From contig JACMRF010000084.1 in the NCBI GenBank assembly GCA_014376575.1, forward strand, positions 1 to 11,526: 11,526 bases of DNA. Direction: 5' to 3'. The position numbers and the translations under genes were made by a program. Below the pieces are notes generated by a model that was not told where the DNA came from, did no database searches, and saw only the letters and a program-made list of their open reading frames with translations. This document shows positions 1 through 8,313 of the stretch, piece by piece (within the stretch, counting starts at the first letter, position 1; each line of letters opens with the position of its first letter). Origin of the DNA: Undibacterium sp. (GTDB lineage: Bacteria > Pseudomonadota > Gammaproteobacteria > Burkholderiales > Burkholderiaceae).

Positions 1-2082
1 GCCTTCCCGGCAGATTTGAGCGCGCAATTCGATAACCTATGTCAGCAAATTGCAGAAAAAATGCTGGCGCAGACCACCTTGCAGCGCCGCGTATTGGATC
101 TCTTGCAGCAGCTGAATCATTGTGCGACGGTGGAAGAAGTTGATACGACACTTGAGGAACAGCAAGCACAATGGCAGCATTGGCAGCAAGAGCTGGATCA
201 ATGCCAGAACCAGCCAGAAGCGAGTTCCTTGCCGAAGAATTTGCTGATCGATTGCACGACCAAACTGCAGACGCAACAACAGCGTTTGCAAGGGTTGGCG
301 CAAGAGAAGAAAAAAACAGAGCGTCGTGCAGAGGTCAAACTGGATGCCGTCGCACCAGAAGCAATGGTAGAAGTTGGGGCGACAGATGTAGCTTTCCCTG
401 CCACTGCTTTATCCGACGAACAAGAGGAAGCACCTCATGGAGCAAGTGCGCCCCCTAGAGAAAAAACCCGCGTCCAAAAAACCGTGCCAACTTTAAGCAC
501 CAACCAAATCATTGCCGCGATTGATGGCATGGCAGAAGCGCTGGAGCAAGGCAGTATCCAGAACGCCAGAAAATTTGACAAGGATTTGCGCGGTGTGGAT
601 GCCAAAATGGCGGGCTTGAATGCCGAGCAAAAAGATCGTCTGTTTCAGGCGCGCAGCGAATTGGGCTATCTGCAAGGGTGGGCGAAGTGGGGCGGTGATG
701 TCTCCAGAGATGAACTCATCAGCGCGGTAGTTGAGCTGCCCACGCTAGAGTTGGCACCGAATGAATTAGCCAAAAAAGTAGCAGCGATGCGCGAGCGCTG
801 GCGCGCGATGGAGGCGAGCAGCGGTGCCGCGAGCAAGGATTTGTGGGGACGCTTTGATGCCGCCTGCAAAACCGCCTATGCGCCGGCAGCAGTGTTTTTT
901 CTGGAGCAAGACGAGTTAAGAAAAGCCAATTTGCTCATCGCTGAAGCCGCATTGTCCGAGCTGCGCAGCAATGCAGAAAACTTATTGCAAGCCACGCCAG
1001 ACTGGAAAGCGATTTCAAATTTCTGCATGCAGGCGCAACAGAACTGGAAGAAACTCGGGCAGGTTGATCGCAAGCATAAAAACCGTTTGGATGCCGCGTT
1101 TGAAGCCAGCCTGCAACTGCTGCGCCAGCCTTTGGAGCAACGCCGCAAAGAAGAAATCATGTCACGCGAGGCCCTGATCGCCGAGGTGGCAGCGCTCGAT
1201 CCGCAGCAACGCTCTTCTACCGATCAATTGAAGACCATGCAAGAACGTTGGCAAGCCCAGGCCTCCAGTGTACCCTTGCGCCGCAAGGACGAGCAGGCGC
1301 TGTGGGAGCAATTCCGCGCCGCTTGCGATAACTTGTTCGCGCTACGCAAGCAAGCGTCAGGCGAGGCCGATGCGCAACGTAAAGAGAATCTGGCCGTCAA
1401 GACCGCGCTTTGTATTGTGCTTGAAGAGGCGATTGCGGCTTCCGATGCGAATCTGCCGCAGCTGCTGCAACAGACGGCTAACAACTGGAAAAATCTAGGA
1501 GCGGTGCCACGCGCAGAAGAGTCGGCCATCGAGCAGCGCTATCAAACGGCGGTTCTGGCGGTGAAGCAACATGGCCAGCAATTATCAAATCAGCGCAGCG
1601 AGCTAGGTAAGGCCAGCTATTTGAAAAAATTGTCTGCCTGCCAGAGTCTGGAAGCGATGTTAATGCAAGAGCTGCAGGACGAAAGCAGCACGCAAAAAAT
1701 TTCAGAATTGAAGGCAGCTTGGCCGCAAGCTAGCGAGATGAATTTCAAGCTACACAATGCCATGCAATTGCGCTTTGAATCGGCAGTGAGTGCACTGGAA
1801 AATAATGATCAGACTTATCGTGAGCAAATGCAAAAAAATAGCGCAGAGTTTGACGCTGCCTTGCTGCGCTTAGAGATTGTTTCCGGTATCGATAGCCCTG
1901 CTGAATTGTCGCGCGAGCGTTTGCAATTGCAGGTAGAAGTATTGCAAACCTCTTTGCAACGTGGCACTGATGCGTCAGCAAAAAACGAGTCATTGCAGCG
2001 TTTGATGACCATGCCTGTTGTGCTTGATGCCGCGAAGCAGCAAAGGTTTGAAAAGCTTGTTGCTGCGAGCGACGCCATCTGA
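1..2082 (+). CDS. DUF349-repeat protein, 5' end outside window
   Basis: The reading frame is open from the first base of the window, so the gene begins upstream. The TTG near base 16 is not supported as a start. About 693 residues are visible, rich in Gln, Ala, Glu, Leu and Lys, and they read as long helices or coiled coil. I see about five repeats of the DUF349 type, each with an invariant Trp followed by a charged helix with F or Y (W..lg.v......l...F..a). They lie near 739-900 (RERWRAME), 1000-1156 (NWKKLGQV), 1216-1353 (QERWQAQA), 1453-1581 (NWKNLGAV) and a weaker one at 1699-1810. A low-complexity Ala/Glu/Pro linker lies around 340-480. DUF349 proteins are common in proteobacteria and, as far as I know, have no settled function. 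No signal peptide or membrane segment is visible in this part. The stop lies 43 bases before the hydrolase gene, so co-transcription is possible. Confidence 0.85.
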   Translation, partial: AFPADLSAQFDNLCQQIAEKMLAQTTLQRRVLDLLQQLNHCATVEEVDTTLEEQQAQWQHWQQELDQCQNQPEASSLPKNLLIDCTTKLQTQQQRLQGLAQEKKKTERRAEVKLDAVAPEAMVEVGATDVAFPATALSDEQEEAPHGASAPPREKTRVQKTVPTLSTNQIIAAIDGMAEALEQGSIQNARKFDKDLRGVDAKMAGLNAEQKDRLFQARSELGYLQGWAKWGGDVSRDELISAVVELPTLELAPNELAKKVAAMRERWRAMEASSGAASKDLWGRFDAACKTAYAPAAVFFLEQDELRKANLLIAEAALSELRSNAENLLQATPDWKAISNFCMQAQQNWKKLGQVDRKHKNRLDAAFEASLQLLRQPLEQRRKEEIMSREALIAEVAALDPQQRSSTDQLKTMQERWQAQASSVPLRRKDEQALWEQFRAACDNLFALRKQASGEADAQRKENLAVKTALCIVLEEAIAASDANLPQLLQQTANNWKNLGAVPRAEESAIEQRYQTAVLAVKQHGQQLSNQRSELGKASYLKKLSACQSLEAMLMQELQDESSTQKISELKAAWPQASEMNFKLHNAMQLRFESAVSALENNDQTYREQMQKNSAEFDAALLRLEIVSGIDSPAELSRERLQLQVEVLQTSLQRGTDASAKNESLQRLMTMPVVLDAAKQQRFEKLVAASDAI

Positions 2083-2125
2083 TCATCACTTCGCGCATCG
2101 CATTTCATTTAATCGAGGATACATC

Positions 2126-2818
2126 ATGAGCTATTTATTTGAACCCAAGATTGCGGCCGTGCCTGTCATACAGTCAGATGTCTTGTTCCCCGTGCATAGA
2201 ATTTATTGCGTCGGGCGAAATTATGTAGAGCACGCCAAAGAGATGGGCTGGACAGGTCGTGAAGCACCGTTTTTCTTTATGAAGCCGGCAGATGCCATCC
2301 TTACTGTGGCGGCTGGTGCGACGGGCGAAATGCCTTACCCACCGATGACGAGCAATCTGCATCATGAAGTAGAGCTGGTGGTGGCGATAGGCAAAGGCGG
2401 ATCGAATATCCCCGTCGCTTCGGCGCCCGACCATGTATGGGGTTATGCCATCGGTCTGGACATGACGCGGCGCGATTTGCAGGCTGAAGCCAAAGAGCAG
2501 GGCCGCCCATGGTGCACCGCAAAAGGCTTCGATTATTCCGCGCCAATCTCGCCGCTGCATCCGATTGCACAAACGCAGTGGATGGCGCAGGGCAGTATTC
2601 ACTTAGCCGTCAATGGGCAGGAACGGCAGAACAGCGACATCAATCAATTGACCTGGAATGTCGCAGAAATCATCGCCTTCCTGTCCACTTTATATACTTT
2701 GCAAACGGGTGACTTAATTTTTACAGGTACGCCTGCCGGCGTTGCTGCGGTAAAGCAGGGCGATGTGATGGAAGCGTCTGTCGCTGGCTTGGGTACGCTC
2801 ACCGTCAAAGTCATCTAG
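2126..2818 (+). CDS. Fumarylacetoacetate hydrolase family protein (fumarylpyruvate hydrolase-like)
   Basis: This is a 230-aa cytosolic enzyme with a single FAH C-terminal-type fold. Visible landmarks are RNYVEHAKEM at 31-40, containing H36 and E39, which match the His-Glu catalytic dyad of the FAHD1 group. The metal-binding acids are E81 and E83 (LHHEVEL) and D112 (GLDMTRRDLQ). K133 lies in the TAKGFD segment and the FTGTPAGV loop is at 199-206. The length fits the short FAHD1/NagK class rather than the roughly 420-aa tyrosine-pathway enzyme. The family hydrolyses C-C bonds of beta-diketo acids, such as fumarylpyruvate to fumarate plus pyruvate, or decarboxylates oxaloacetate. The isomerase gene 10 bases downstream favours a ring-cleavage role (gentisate or homogentisate route); no dioxygenase gene is in view. 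The ATG at 2126 was chosen because GAGG (2115-2118) sits 7 bases upstream. The longer in-frame extension to 2018 overlaps the DUF349 gene and is not family-like. Confidence 0.88.
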   Translation: MSYLFEPKIAAVPVIQSDVLFPVHRIYCVGRNYVEHAKEMGWTGREAPFFFMKPADAILTVAAGATGEMPYPPMTSNLHHEVELVVAIGKGGSNIPVASAPDHVWGYAIGLDMTRRDLQAEAKEQGRPWCTAKGFDYSAPISPLHPIAQTQWMAQGSIHLAVNGQERQNSDINQLTWNVAEIIAFLSTLYTLQTGDLIFTGTPAGVAAVKQGDVMEASVAGLGTLTVKVI

Positions 2819-2828
2819 GGAGAGCAAC

Positions 2829-3488
2829 ATGAAACTCTACGGTTATTTTAGAAGCTCAGCCTCGTATCGCGTACGCATCGCCTTGAATTTGAAGGGGCTG
2901 GAAGCGGAACAGGTCGCGGTGCATCTGGTTAAAAACGGCGGCGAACAGTTGTCCGAACAATTTCGCGCCTTGAACCCCGATGCCTTGGTACCCGCCCTGG
3001 TTGATACCGATGAAGAAGGTAACGAGATTGTATTGAGCCAATCCTTGGCGATCATGGAATATCTGGACGAGAAATATCCAACACCATCTCTTCTGCCCGG
3101 TAATGCCGCTGACCGCGCGCAGGTGCGCTCTTTAGCCATGTCTATCGCTTGCGAGATTCATCCGCTCAGCAACTTGCGCGTGCTGAAATATCTGAGTGCC
3201 ACGCTAGGCATTAGCGACGCACAAAAAAACGCCTGGTATCAACATTGGTGTCTTGTTGGCCTGAGCGCGCTGGAAAAGAAAATGGCGACCAGCACGCGCA
3301 CCGGGGATTTCTGTTTTGGCGATACGCCGACCATGGCTGATTGCTGCCTGGTGCCGCAAATTTTCAATGCACAAAGATTCAATTGCGATTTATCCGGCAT
3401 GCCAAGCTTGCTGCGCATCAATCAGCGCTGTTTAGAATTAGATGCCTTCAGCAAGGCTCTGCCGCAGAACCAGCCAGATGCCGAATAA
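2829..3488 (+). CDS. maiA: Maleylacetoacetate/maleylpyruvate isomerase, zeta-class glutathione transferase
   Basis: This 219-aa protein has full family length. The N-terminal thioredoxin-like domain starts KLYGYFRSSASYRVRIAL, the zeta-class signature at residues 9-18. The usual SSCS cysteine is Ala here (A11), with the catalytic Ser candidates S9/S10 kept. The cis-Pro is at V54-P55 and the glutathione-contact pair at Q71-S72 (SQSLAIMEYLDE). The C-terminal helical domain has the IHPLSNLRVLKYL segment (110-122) and the GDTPTMADCCLVPQ capping motif (164-177), both typical of these isomerases. The enzyme uses glutathione for cis-trans isomerisation of maleylacetoacetate or maleylpyruvate, making the fumaryl product hydrolysed by the preceding gene's enzyme. 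Sequence alone does not separate the two substrates, so the symbol is provisional. The SD AGGGAG (2817-2822) overlaps the upstream stop codon, implying translational coupling in a two-gene operon. A strong terminator follows immediately. Confidence 0.9.
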   Translation: MKLYGYFRSSASYRVRIALNLKGLEAEQVAVHLVKNGGEQLSEQFRALNPDALVPALVDTDEEGNEIVLSQSLAIMEYLDEKYPTPSLLPGNAADRAQVRSLAMSIACEIHPLSNLRVLKYLSATLGISDAQKNAWYQHWCLVGLSALEKKMATSTRTGDFCFGDTPTMADCCLVPQIFNAQRFNCDLSGMPSLLRINQRCLELDAFSKALPQNQPDAE

Positions 3489-3493
3489 ATAAA

Positions 3494-3524
3494 AAAAGGG
3501 ATGCAAACGATTTGCATCCCTTTT
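3494..3524. terminator. Bidirectional rho-independent terminator
   Basis: A perfect 14-bp inverted repeat (arms 3494-3507 and 3511-3524) encloses a CGA loop. The core is GGGATGCAAA/TTTGCATCCC and the arms end in A4 and T4, so each strand shows a GC-containing stem running into U residues. It lies between convergent genes, 5 bases after the isomerase stop and 16 bases past the end of the minus-strand regulator gene. It can therefore terminate both. Confidence 0.92.
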
Positions 3525-3540
3525 GTTAAATTTGTATTAT

Positions 3541-4191
3541 TTAGTTCGGTAAGCCATCAGCCAGTCCTGAATCGCCAAGTGTTTCGTCCAGTACCGAGAT
3601 TAATATCGAGCGGGTTAATTTGGATTTTGTTGTGTAACCGTTGATCGCAAACTCACTACTGACCAATTGCTCTGGCGCGTAGCCAGGTTGACCAGTGCGT
3701 AACACGATACGCAGCGTGCTATTTTTTAATTCTTCACGTATCACCGTCACCAACTTTAACCCTGCATCTACCGTTTCCATGACAACGTCTAGCAATACGA
3801 GTGAGGTATCCGGATTTTCCAGCAGCATTTTATGCGCTTCTTTTGCAGTGTAGGCGTGGATAAATTCTAACGGCCTACCGTGAATCCGGACTCCGGTCAA
3901 GGCCAGTATTGTCGTATCGTGCACATTGCTATCATCGTCGGCGATCAGTATTTTCCACGGGAGAATATCTTTTTGAGGACCTAGCGGTTCAGCTTCTTCT
4001 GCTAAAAATTCAATGACATCATCATCGCCATCACCGAAAGAACAGCTTGCAATAGGCGTATCTGCAAGGCAGCGAATGCGGCCCTTTTTATTCATGCCAG
4101 AATGATCTGCATAGACCTGATATGCCGCCAATTGAATGCGATTTTCTCGCATCAACAAACCGGGTACTTTACTGTTGTCGTAGTACTTCAT
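3541..4191 (-). CDS. Response-regulator-like protein, receiver domain only
   Basis: This is a 216-aa protein. Residues 79-205 form a CheY-like receiver domain: acidic pocket D85-D86 (ILIADDDSNVH), phospho-acceptor D135 (LVLLDVVMET), switch Thr T166 (IVLRTGQPG) and conserved Lys K189. The wording (HDTTILAL, GRPLEFIHAYTAKEA, LLDVVMETVDAGL, VLRTGQPG.APE) recalls the receiver domain that precedes DUF3369 and an HD-GYP or other output domain in proteobacterial signalling proteins. This protein ends right after the receiver, so no output domain is present. The first 78 residues match nothing I recognise; they include an acidic patch at 54-70 (GDGDDDVIEFLAEEAEPL). The start at 4191 is preferred over the longer frame (4269) because AGGGAGA (4197-4203) sits 5 bases upstream. 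It is transcribed divergently from the large histidine kinase, the likely partner. It may act by phosphotransfer or protein contact rather than by binding DNA. Confidence 0.8.
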   Translation of the reverse strand: MKYYDNSKVPGLLMRENRIQLAAYQVYADHSGMNKKGRIRCLADTPIASCSFGDGDDDVIEFLAEEAEPLGPQKDILPWKILIADDDSNVHDTTILALTGVRIHGRPLEFIHAYTAKEAHKMLLENPDTSLVLLDVVMETVDAGLKLVTVIREELKNSTLRIVLRTGQPGYAPEQLVSSEFAINGYTTKSKLTRSILISVLDETLGDSGLADGLPN

Positions 4192-4233
4192 CAGTATCTC
4201 CCTGTTGCTTGAATTAAATATTGTCGTCTTTAA

Positions 4234-4262
4234 ATAGTATGTGATGCCCACAGCATAAGCAA
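4234..4262 (-). promoter_or_regulatory. Candidate sigma-70 promoter for the response regulator gene
   Basis: On the minus strand, TTGCTT (-35, 4257-4262) and TACTAT (-10, 4234-4239) are separated by exactly 17 bases. They lie about 45 bases upstream of the regulator start codon. The hexamers match consensus at only 3/6 and 4/6, so this is a weak proposal supported mainly by spacing and position. The surrounding 4192-4446 gap is very AT-rich and must also hold the kinase promoter, for which I found no clear hexamer pair. Confidence 0.3.
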
Positions 4263-4446
4263 GTAACAATGCAGTAATTTATACAAAATTAATAAAATTA
4301 ATTAAATAAGATGGTCGTGCTTGAATTGCGTTAGTGCAAACCCGGCGCTTCGTATTAAAATATTTTTTTGTTCGTGATGTATTTCTAGGCTCACTGAGTC
4401 ATTTTTAATTGATGTTGATGCCGTAAGTTTGGACTCTAGGATTTCC

Positions 4447-7400
4447 ATGCCATCTTTCTCACTATATACAGCAGTCTTTATGTCTTTTGCTGTATCCGCT
4501 TTGATGATGCTGGTGTTGTTTTATTTAAAGCACCTAAACGTCAATAGGCAAGCGACCAGCGCTTGGGCGATTGCTTTTGCCTGTATTTGCGCACGTCTAT
4601 TTTGTTCTTTAATGATCGCGGCTGACTACCCTATGTTTGCAATGGGAGTTGATTTTTTTCTGCTGGGATTTGCCAGTTTCTTATGGTCCGGGACTGCGCT
4701 TTTTAACGATGATCCAGATCATAGTTCGCAACTCATGCTGTGGTTTGCCTGTTTATCTATGTGGATCATGGTGGCGCATCTCACCGATGTTGCATTTTTT
4801 TGGCAATCCTTGCCGGTACACTTGGCGGCAGGGGCGGTTGTTGTCGCCGTTGCCTATCGGTTTTGGCAAACCTATCTAGCTGAAAAAAATACGGGCTACG
4901 CATTGCTAGCCGCTGTCATTGCACTAAAGGGGCTGCATCTGATGAACTTTCCGTTTCTGCGTGAAGTGACAGGTTTTGCACCCATCGGATTTTTACTCGG
5001 TACTTTGCTTGATTTATCAATTGGCCTGATGTTGATGGTGACCGCCTTGATGGAACAACAGCGGAAAGTTTCGCTGATTTCTCTTCATCTGCAAATGGAA
5101 GTGGACGTTCGTAAAAAGGCAGAGGCGGTACTCAAAGAGCGTGAATCTCTTTTTGAAAAAGTGTTTCAGTTGGTGCCAGATGTGCTCGTGATCGCTAGAG
5201 AAAAAGATGGACGTTACATTGAAGTAAATCAACATTGGGAGAAATTAACTGGCTTTAGCCGCAACGACGTGATCGGAAAACGTGCTCTCGATTTAGGTTT
5301 GTGGGTAGATTTGCTACAAAGAGACGCGATGCTTGAAGCTATGCGGATCAACGGAGAAGTACAAAATATTGAGACGATGTTTCGCAACAAGAACGGACAT
5401 CAACTTTTTGTTCTTATTTCAGGTACGCGTTTTGAGGTGGAGAGAGAATTCTTTGCCATGTACGTTATTCAAGACGTGACAGCGAAGCACCAGACTGACT
5501 TACTTCGCCAGGCGGTAGAGCTGCAGTTACGCGAGCGTGAGAAACGCTTCATCAAAATTTTTGATCTTGTGCCTGAGGCAATTAGCATCGCCACTGTTCC
5601 TGATGGTGTCTTGGTTGACGTCAATACCAACTGGGAAAAATTACTTGGTTTTGATCGTACAGATTCAATCGGGCTGAGAGCAGATCAGGATCTCGGCATC
5701 TGGCGCAATAAAGGCTTACGCGACCAGGTGATGCAACGTCTTGAGACGGAACCATTTGTCCGTGGTCTTGAAACGGAATTTTGTAAGCGGGATGGTTCGG
5801 TCATTTTGGTTGAGATTTTTTGTACCTTTTTTGATTCGGGCAGTCAGCGTTTTATGTTGGTGGCATTGCGAGATATTACTGCTGCCCGCGAGAATGAAAG
5901 TGCAAGACGCCGCGCTGAAGAAAACTTATCTTCAAGCGAAAGACAATTGAGAGGTATCTTGACGGCGATGGGCGAGGGCGTGGTTGTATGGGGTAGTGAC
6001 GGAACAGTTGTTCTATCTAATGCTGCAGCCGCAAATATTTTCGGCCTAGCGGCAGATCAAATGCACTCTATGCATGATCGCTCTGTCTTTACTTTTTCAA
6101 ATGAAGATGGCAGTGATTTTATGCATGAGGATTTGCCCGTCTGGAAAACACTGCACACTGGCATAGCGCAAAGAAACGTCGTTGTAGGAATCAAACGTAC
6201 CGATGGTGATTTGAAATGGGTGTATATCAGTACGGACCCTATCTATTCAACACATGATACAAAGTTGGTCGAGCAAGTGGTCATTTCTATCGTGGATATT
6301 AGTAAGCTCAAATTGGCGCAAACCAATTTGCTTGAAAGAGAATCGGTGCTGGCAACGGTGTTTCAATTAGTGCCCGACACCTTAACCATTACTAGGATGA
6401 GTGACGGACGCTATATCGATGTCAACCGTAACTGGGAACCACTTTCTGGTTTTCCGCGCGAAGAGGCAGTTGGGCGCACATCGACGGATCTCAATCTTTG
6501 GGTCGATATGCAAGAGCGTACCCAAATGATCGAGCATATTATGAAAGATGGCGAAGTACGCAACATGATCATGTCTTTCCGTCACAAGGACGGACATGCA
6601 TTTCAGTGCAGGGTGTCAGGATCAAAATTTGAAACCAAAGACGGTAGTTATCTGTTGTTGTCTGCGCGCAACATTGATCAGGAAGTCGCGACAGAAAATG
6701 CCAGATTACAGGCTGAGAATTTACTACGTGAAAACGAACAAAAATACGCAACCATTTTTCAATTATCGCCCATTCCTTTAGGACTTATCCGTACTGCAAA
6801 TGCACAATTTGTCGCTGTGAACGATAGCTGGGTGGCGCAACTTGGCTATGGCCACGAGGAAGTGATCGGCCGTACAGGCTTGGAGATGAATTTTTGGAGT
6901 CAGCCAGAAGAACGTGGCGAAATGATTAAAATCCTCATGCGTGATGGCAAAGTCGATCGTTTTGAGATGCACCAACGACACAAAAACGGCGGCATTCTGA
7001 CTTGTCTGCTCTCGTCCAGATTGTTTGTCATCAATGGCGAGGAAATGTTCATATTCTCGCTGCTCGATGTGACCAGACAATATGAGGTAGAACAAGAAAT
7101 ACGCGAAATGACGGCGCAGTTAGAGGCAAGAGTGCGTCAACGAACGATGAAGCTGGAGCACGCCAACAATGAATTAGCGATCGCATTAGACTCCTTAAAG
7201 CATACACAAGATGAATTAATCCGCTCTGAAAAAATGGCGGCATTGGGTTCGTTGGTGGCAGGTGTCGCGCATGAACTCAATACGCCAATCGGTAACAGTG
7301 TCACCGTGGCGAGCACCCTGCAGGACAAAACACGCGACTTACTCAACGAAATGACAGAAGGTAAATTGCGCAAATCTGCGCTCGATAAGTATCTGCAAAA

Positions 7401-7992
7401 TGCCACTGCAGGTACGGCGATCCTCATGCGTACGCTGGGCGTTGCACGCGATCTTATCCGCAGTTTTAAGCAAGTAGCGGTCGATCAATCTAGTAGCCAA
7501 CGGCGCAAGTTCGATCTTAAATCGGTGTTGCAAGAGGTGATTTCCACGTTATCGCCCATGTACAAAAACACGCCATTTACACTAAAGATGGATCTCGCCG
7601 ATGACATACTGATGGATAGTTTTCCGGGGCCATTGGGACAAATAGTCACCAACTTCATGACCAACGCCTTGTCGCACGCATTTGAAGGACGCGATTCCGG
7701 AGAGATGCACATCATCAGTCGCTTGCTTGATGAGCACCATGTTGAAGTGTGTTTTCGCGATAATGGGGTAGGCATCAGCGAAGCCGATAAGAAACGCGTA
7801 TTTGACCCCTTCTTCACCACCAAACTTGGCCAGGGCGGCTCTGGCCTGGGAATGAATATTGCCTACAATCTGGTCACTGGCGTACTCGGCGGAACGCTTA
7901 ATCTCGACAGCAAGATCGCGCAAGGAACCAGTTTTACAATCATCCTGCCACTTTCTGCACCTGAAATTTTAGTGATGGATGGGGCTAAGTAA
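4447..7992 (+). CDS. Membrane sensor histidine kinase with 7 TM helices and five PAS domains
   Basis: This is a 1181-aa inner-membrane signalling kinase. Residues 1-203 hold about seven hydrophobic segments (near 5-27, 38-59, 62-85, 93-114, 124-140, 149-165 and 180-202), with no recognised ligand motif. Five PAS domains follow near 234-350, 367-480, 497-618, 632-742 and 766-880. A coiled coil (about 885-935) leads to the HisKA box VAHELNTPIG, with phospho-acceptor H942. The ATPase domain has the N box with N1069/N1073, G1 DNGVGIS (D1105), F box FDPFFTTK (1119) and G2 GQGGSGLG (1128-1135). PAS1 and PAS4 are strikingly alike (VFQLVPD, DGRYI-VN--WE-L-GF, DL-LWVD), which shows internal duplication. 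There is no receiver domain, so the phosphate must go to a separate partner; the divergent regulator is the obvious candidate. ATG 4447 was chosen because AGGA lies 5 bases upstream; the in-frame TTG at 4429 lacks a good ribosome site. Confidence 0.93.
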   Translation: MPSFSLYTAVFMSFAVSALMMLVLFYLKHLNVNRQATSAWAIAFACICARLFCSLMIAADYPMFAMGVDFFLLGFASFLWSGTALFNDDPDHSSQLMLWFACLSMWIMVAHLTDVAFFWQSLPVHLAAGAVVVAVAYRFWQTYLAEKNTGYALLAAVIALKGLHLMNFPFLREVTGFAPIGFLLGTLLDLSIGLMLMVTALMEQQRKVSLISLHLQMEVDVRKKAEAVLKERESLFEKVFQLVPDVLVIAREKDGRYIEVNQHWEKLTGFSRNDVIGKRALDLGLWVDLLQRDAMLEAMRINGEVQNIETMFRNKNGHQLFVLISGTRFEVEREFFAMYVIQDVTAKHQTDLLRQAVELQLREREKRFIKIFDLVPEAISIATVPDGVLVDVNTNWEKLLGFDRTDSIGLRADQDLGIWRNKGLRDQVMQRLETEPFVRGLETEFCKRDGSVILVEIFCTFFDSGSQRFMLVALRDITAARENESARRRAEENLSSSERQLRGILTAMGEGVVVWGSDGTVVLSNAAAANIFGLAADQMHSMHDRSVFTFSNEDGSDFMHEDLPVWKTLHTGIAQRNVVVGIKRTDGDLKWVYISTDPIYSTHDTKLVEQVVISIVDISKLKLAQTNLLERESVLATVFQLVPDTLTITRMSDGRYIDVNRNWEPLSGFPREEAVGRTSTDLNLWVDMQERTQMIEHIMKDGEVRNMIMSFRHKDGHAFQCRVSGSKFETKDGSYLLLSARNIDQEVATENARLQAENLLRENEQKYATIFQLSPIPLGLIRTANAQFVAVNDSWVAQLGYGHEEVIGRTGLEMNFWSQPEERGEMIKILMRDGKVDRFEMHQRHKNGGILTCLLSSRLFVINGEEMFIFSLLDVTRQYEVEQEIREMTAQLEARVRQRTMKLEHANNELAIALDSLKHTQDELIRSEKMAALGSLVAGVAHELNTPIGNSVTVASTLQDKTRDLLNEMTEGKLRKSALDKYLQNATAGTAILMRTLGVARDLIRSFKQVAVDQSSSQRRKFDLKSVLQEVISTLSPMYKNTPFTLKMDLADDILMDSFPGPLGQIVTNFMTNALSHAFEGRDSGEMHIISRLLDEHHVEVCFRDNGVGISEADKKRVFDPFFTTKLGQGGSGLGMNIAYNLVTGVLGGTLNLDSKIAQGTSFTIILPLSAPEILVMDGAK

Positions 7993-8139
7993 TTGATTGG
8001 GAAGTGTGGGCGGAATGTGCTGGAAACTGCAAAAAATAATCGCGTAATATTTTATTTTTGGTGATTAATGTAGCAAAAGTGTTTTCATAAATTACGGTTC
8101 TCTCGCAATTTTCTGATATGAATATGTATATGAAAAAGC

Positions 8140-8169
8140 TCCTAAGTTGTTAATTGCTGAGGGTTTTTT
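8140..8169 (+). terminator. Weak candidate terminator after the kinase gene
   Basis: TCCT (8140-8143) can pair with AGGG (8160-8163, one G-U), with a mismatch and two more inner pairs. A run of six T (8164-8169) follows directly. The stem is short and imperfect. It lies about 150 bases after the kinase stop, with no better hairpin in between. Confidence 0.3.
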
Positions 8170-8255
8170 AAGCAAACTTTGGCGAAACGGGAAGTCGAAC
8201 AGTGTCTCGAAACCCGCATGGATAAACACATTTTTATTTTGTTAATGTAAAAGTG

Positions 8256-8313
8256 CTGTCACTGGTACTGTCAAAAATATTTCCTTATCAATTTTTTAGT
8301 TTGAATTGACAGT
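8256..8313. repeat. CTGTCA direct pair plus inverted copy
   Basis: CTGTCA occurs at 8256-8261 and 8268-8273, 12 bases apart. A perfect 8-bp inverted partner exists between ACTGTCAA (8267-8274) and TTGACAGT (8306-8313) across a 31-base AT-rich spacer. The arrangement resembles a set of protein-binding sites. No gene start lies close enough to assign it, and the hexamer is also found scattered in coding sequence. Confidence 0.4.

Noticed and set aside
2174..2602. 142-codon minus-strand ORF inside the hydrolase gene
   Set aside because: Antisense shadow of a clearly conserved enzyme; no domain pattern of its own.
4192..4269. Longer start for the response regulator
   Set aside because: It adds a hydrophobic leader-like stretch without a ribosome site and passes over the candidate promoter and the good Shine-Dalgarno sequence at 4197-4203.
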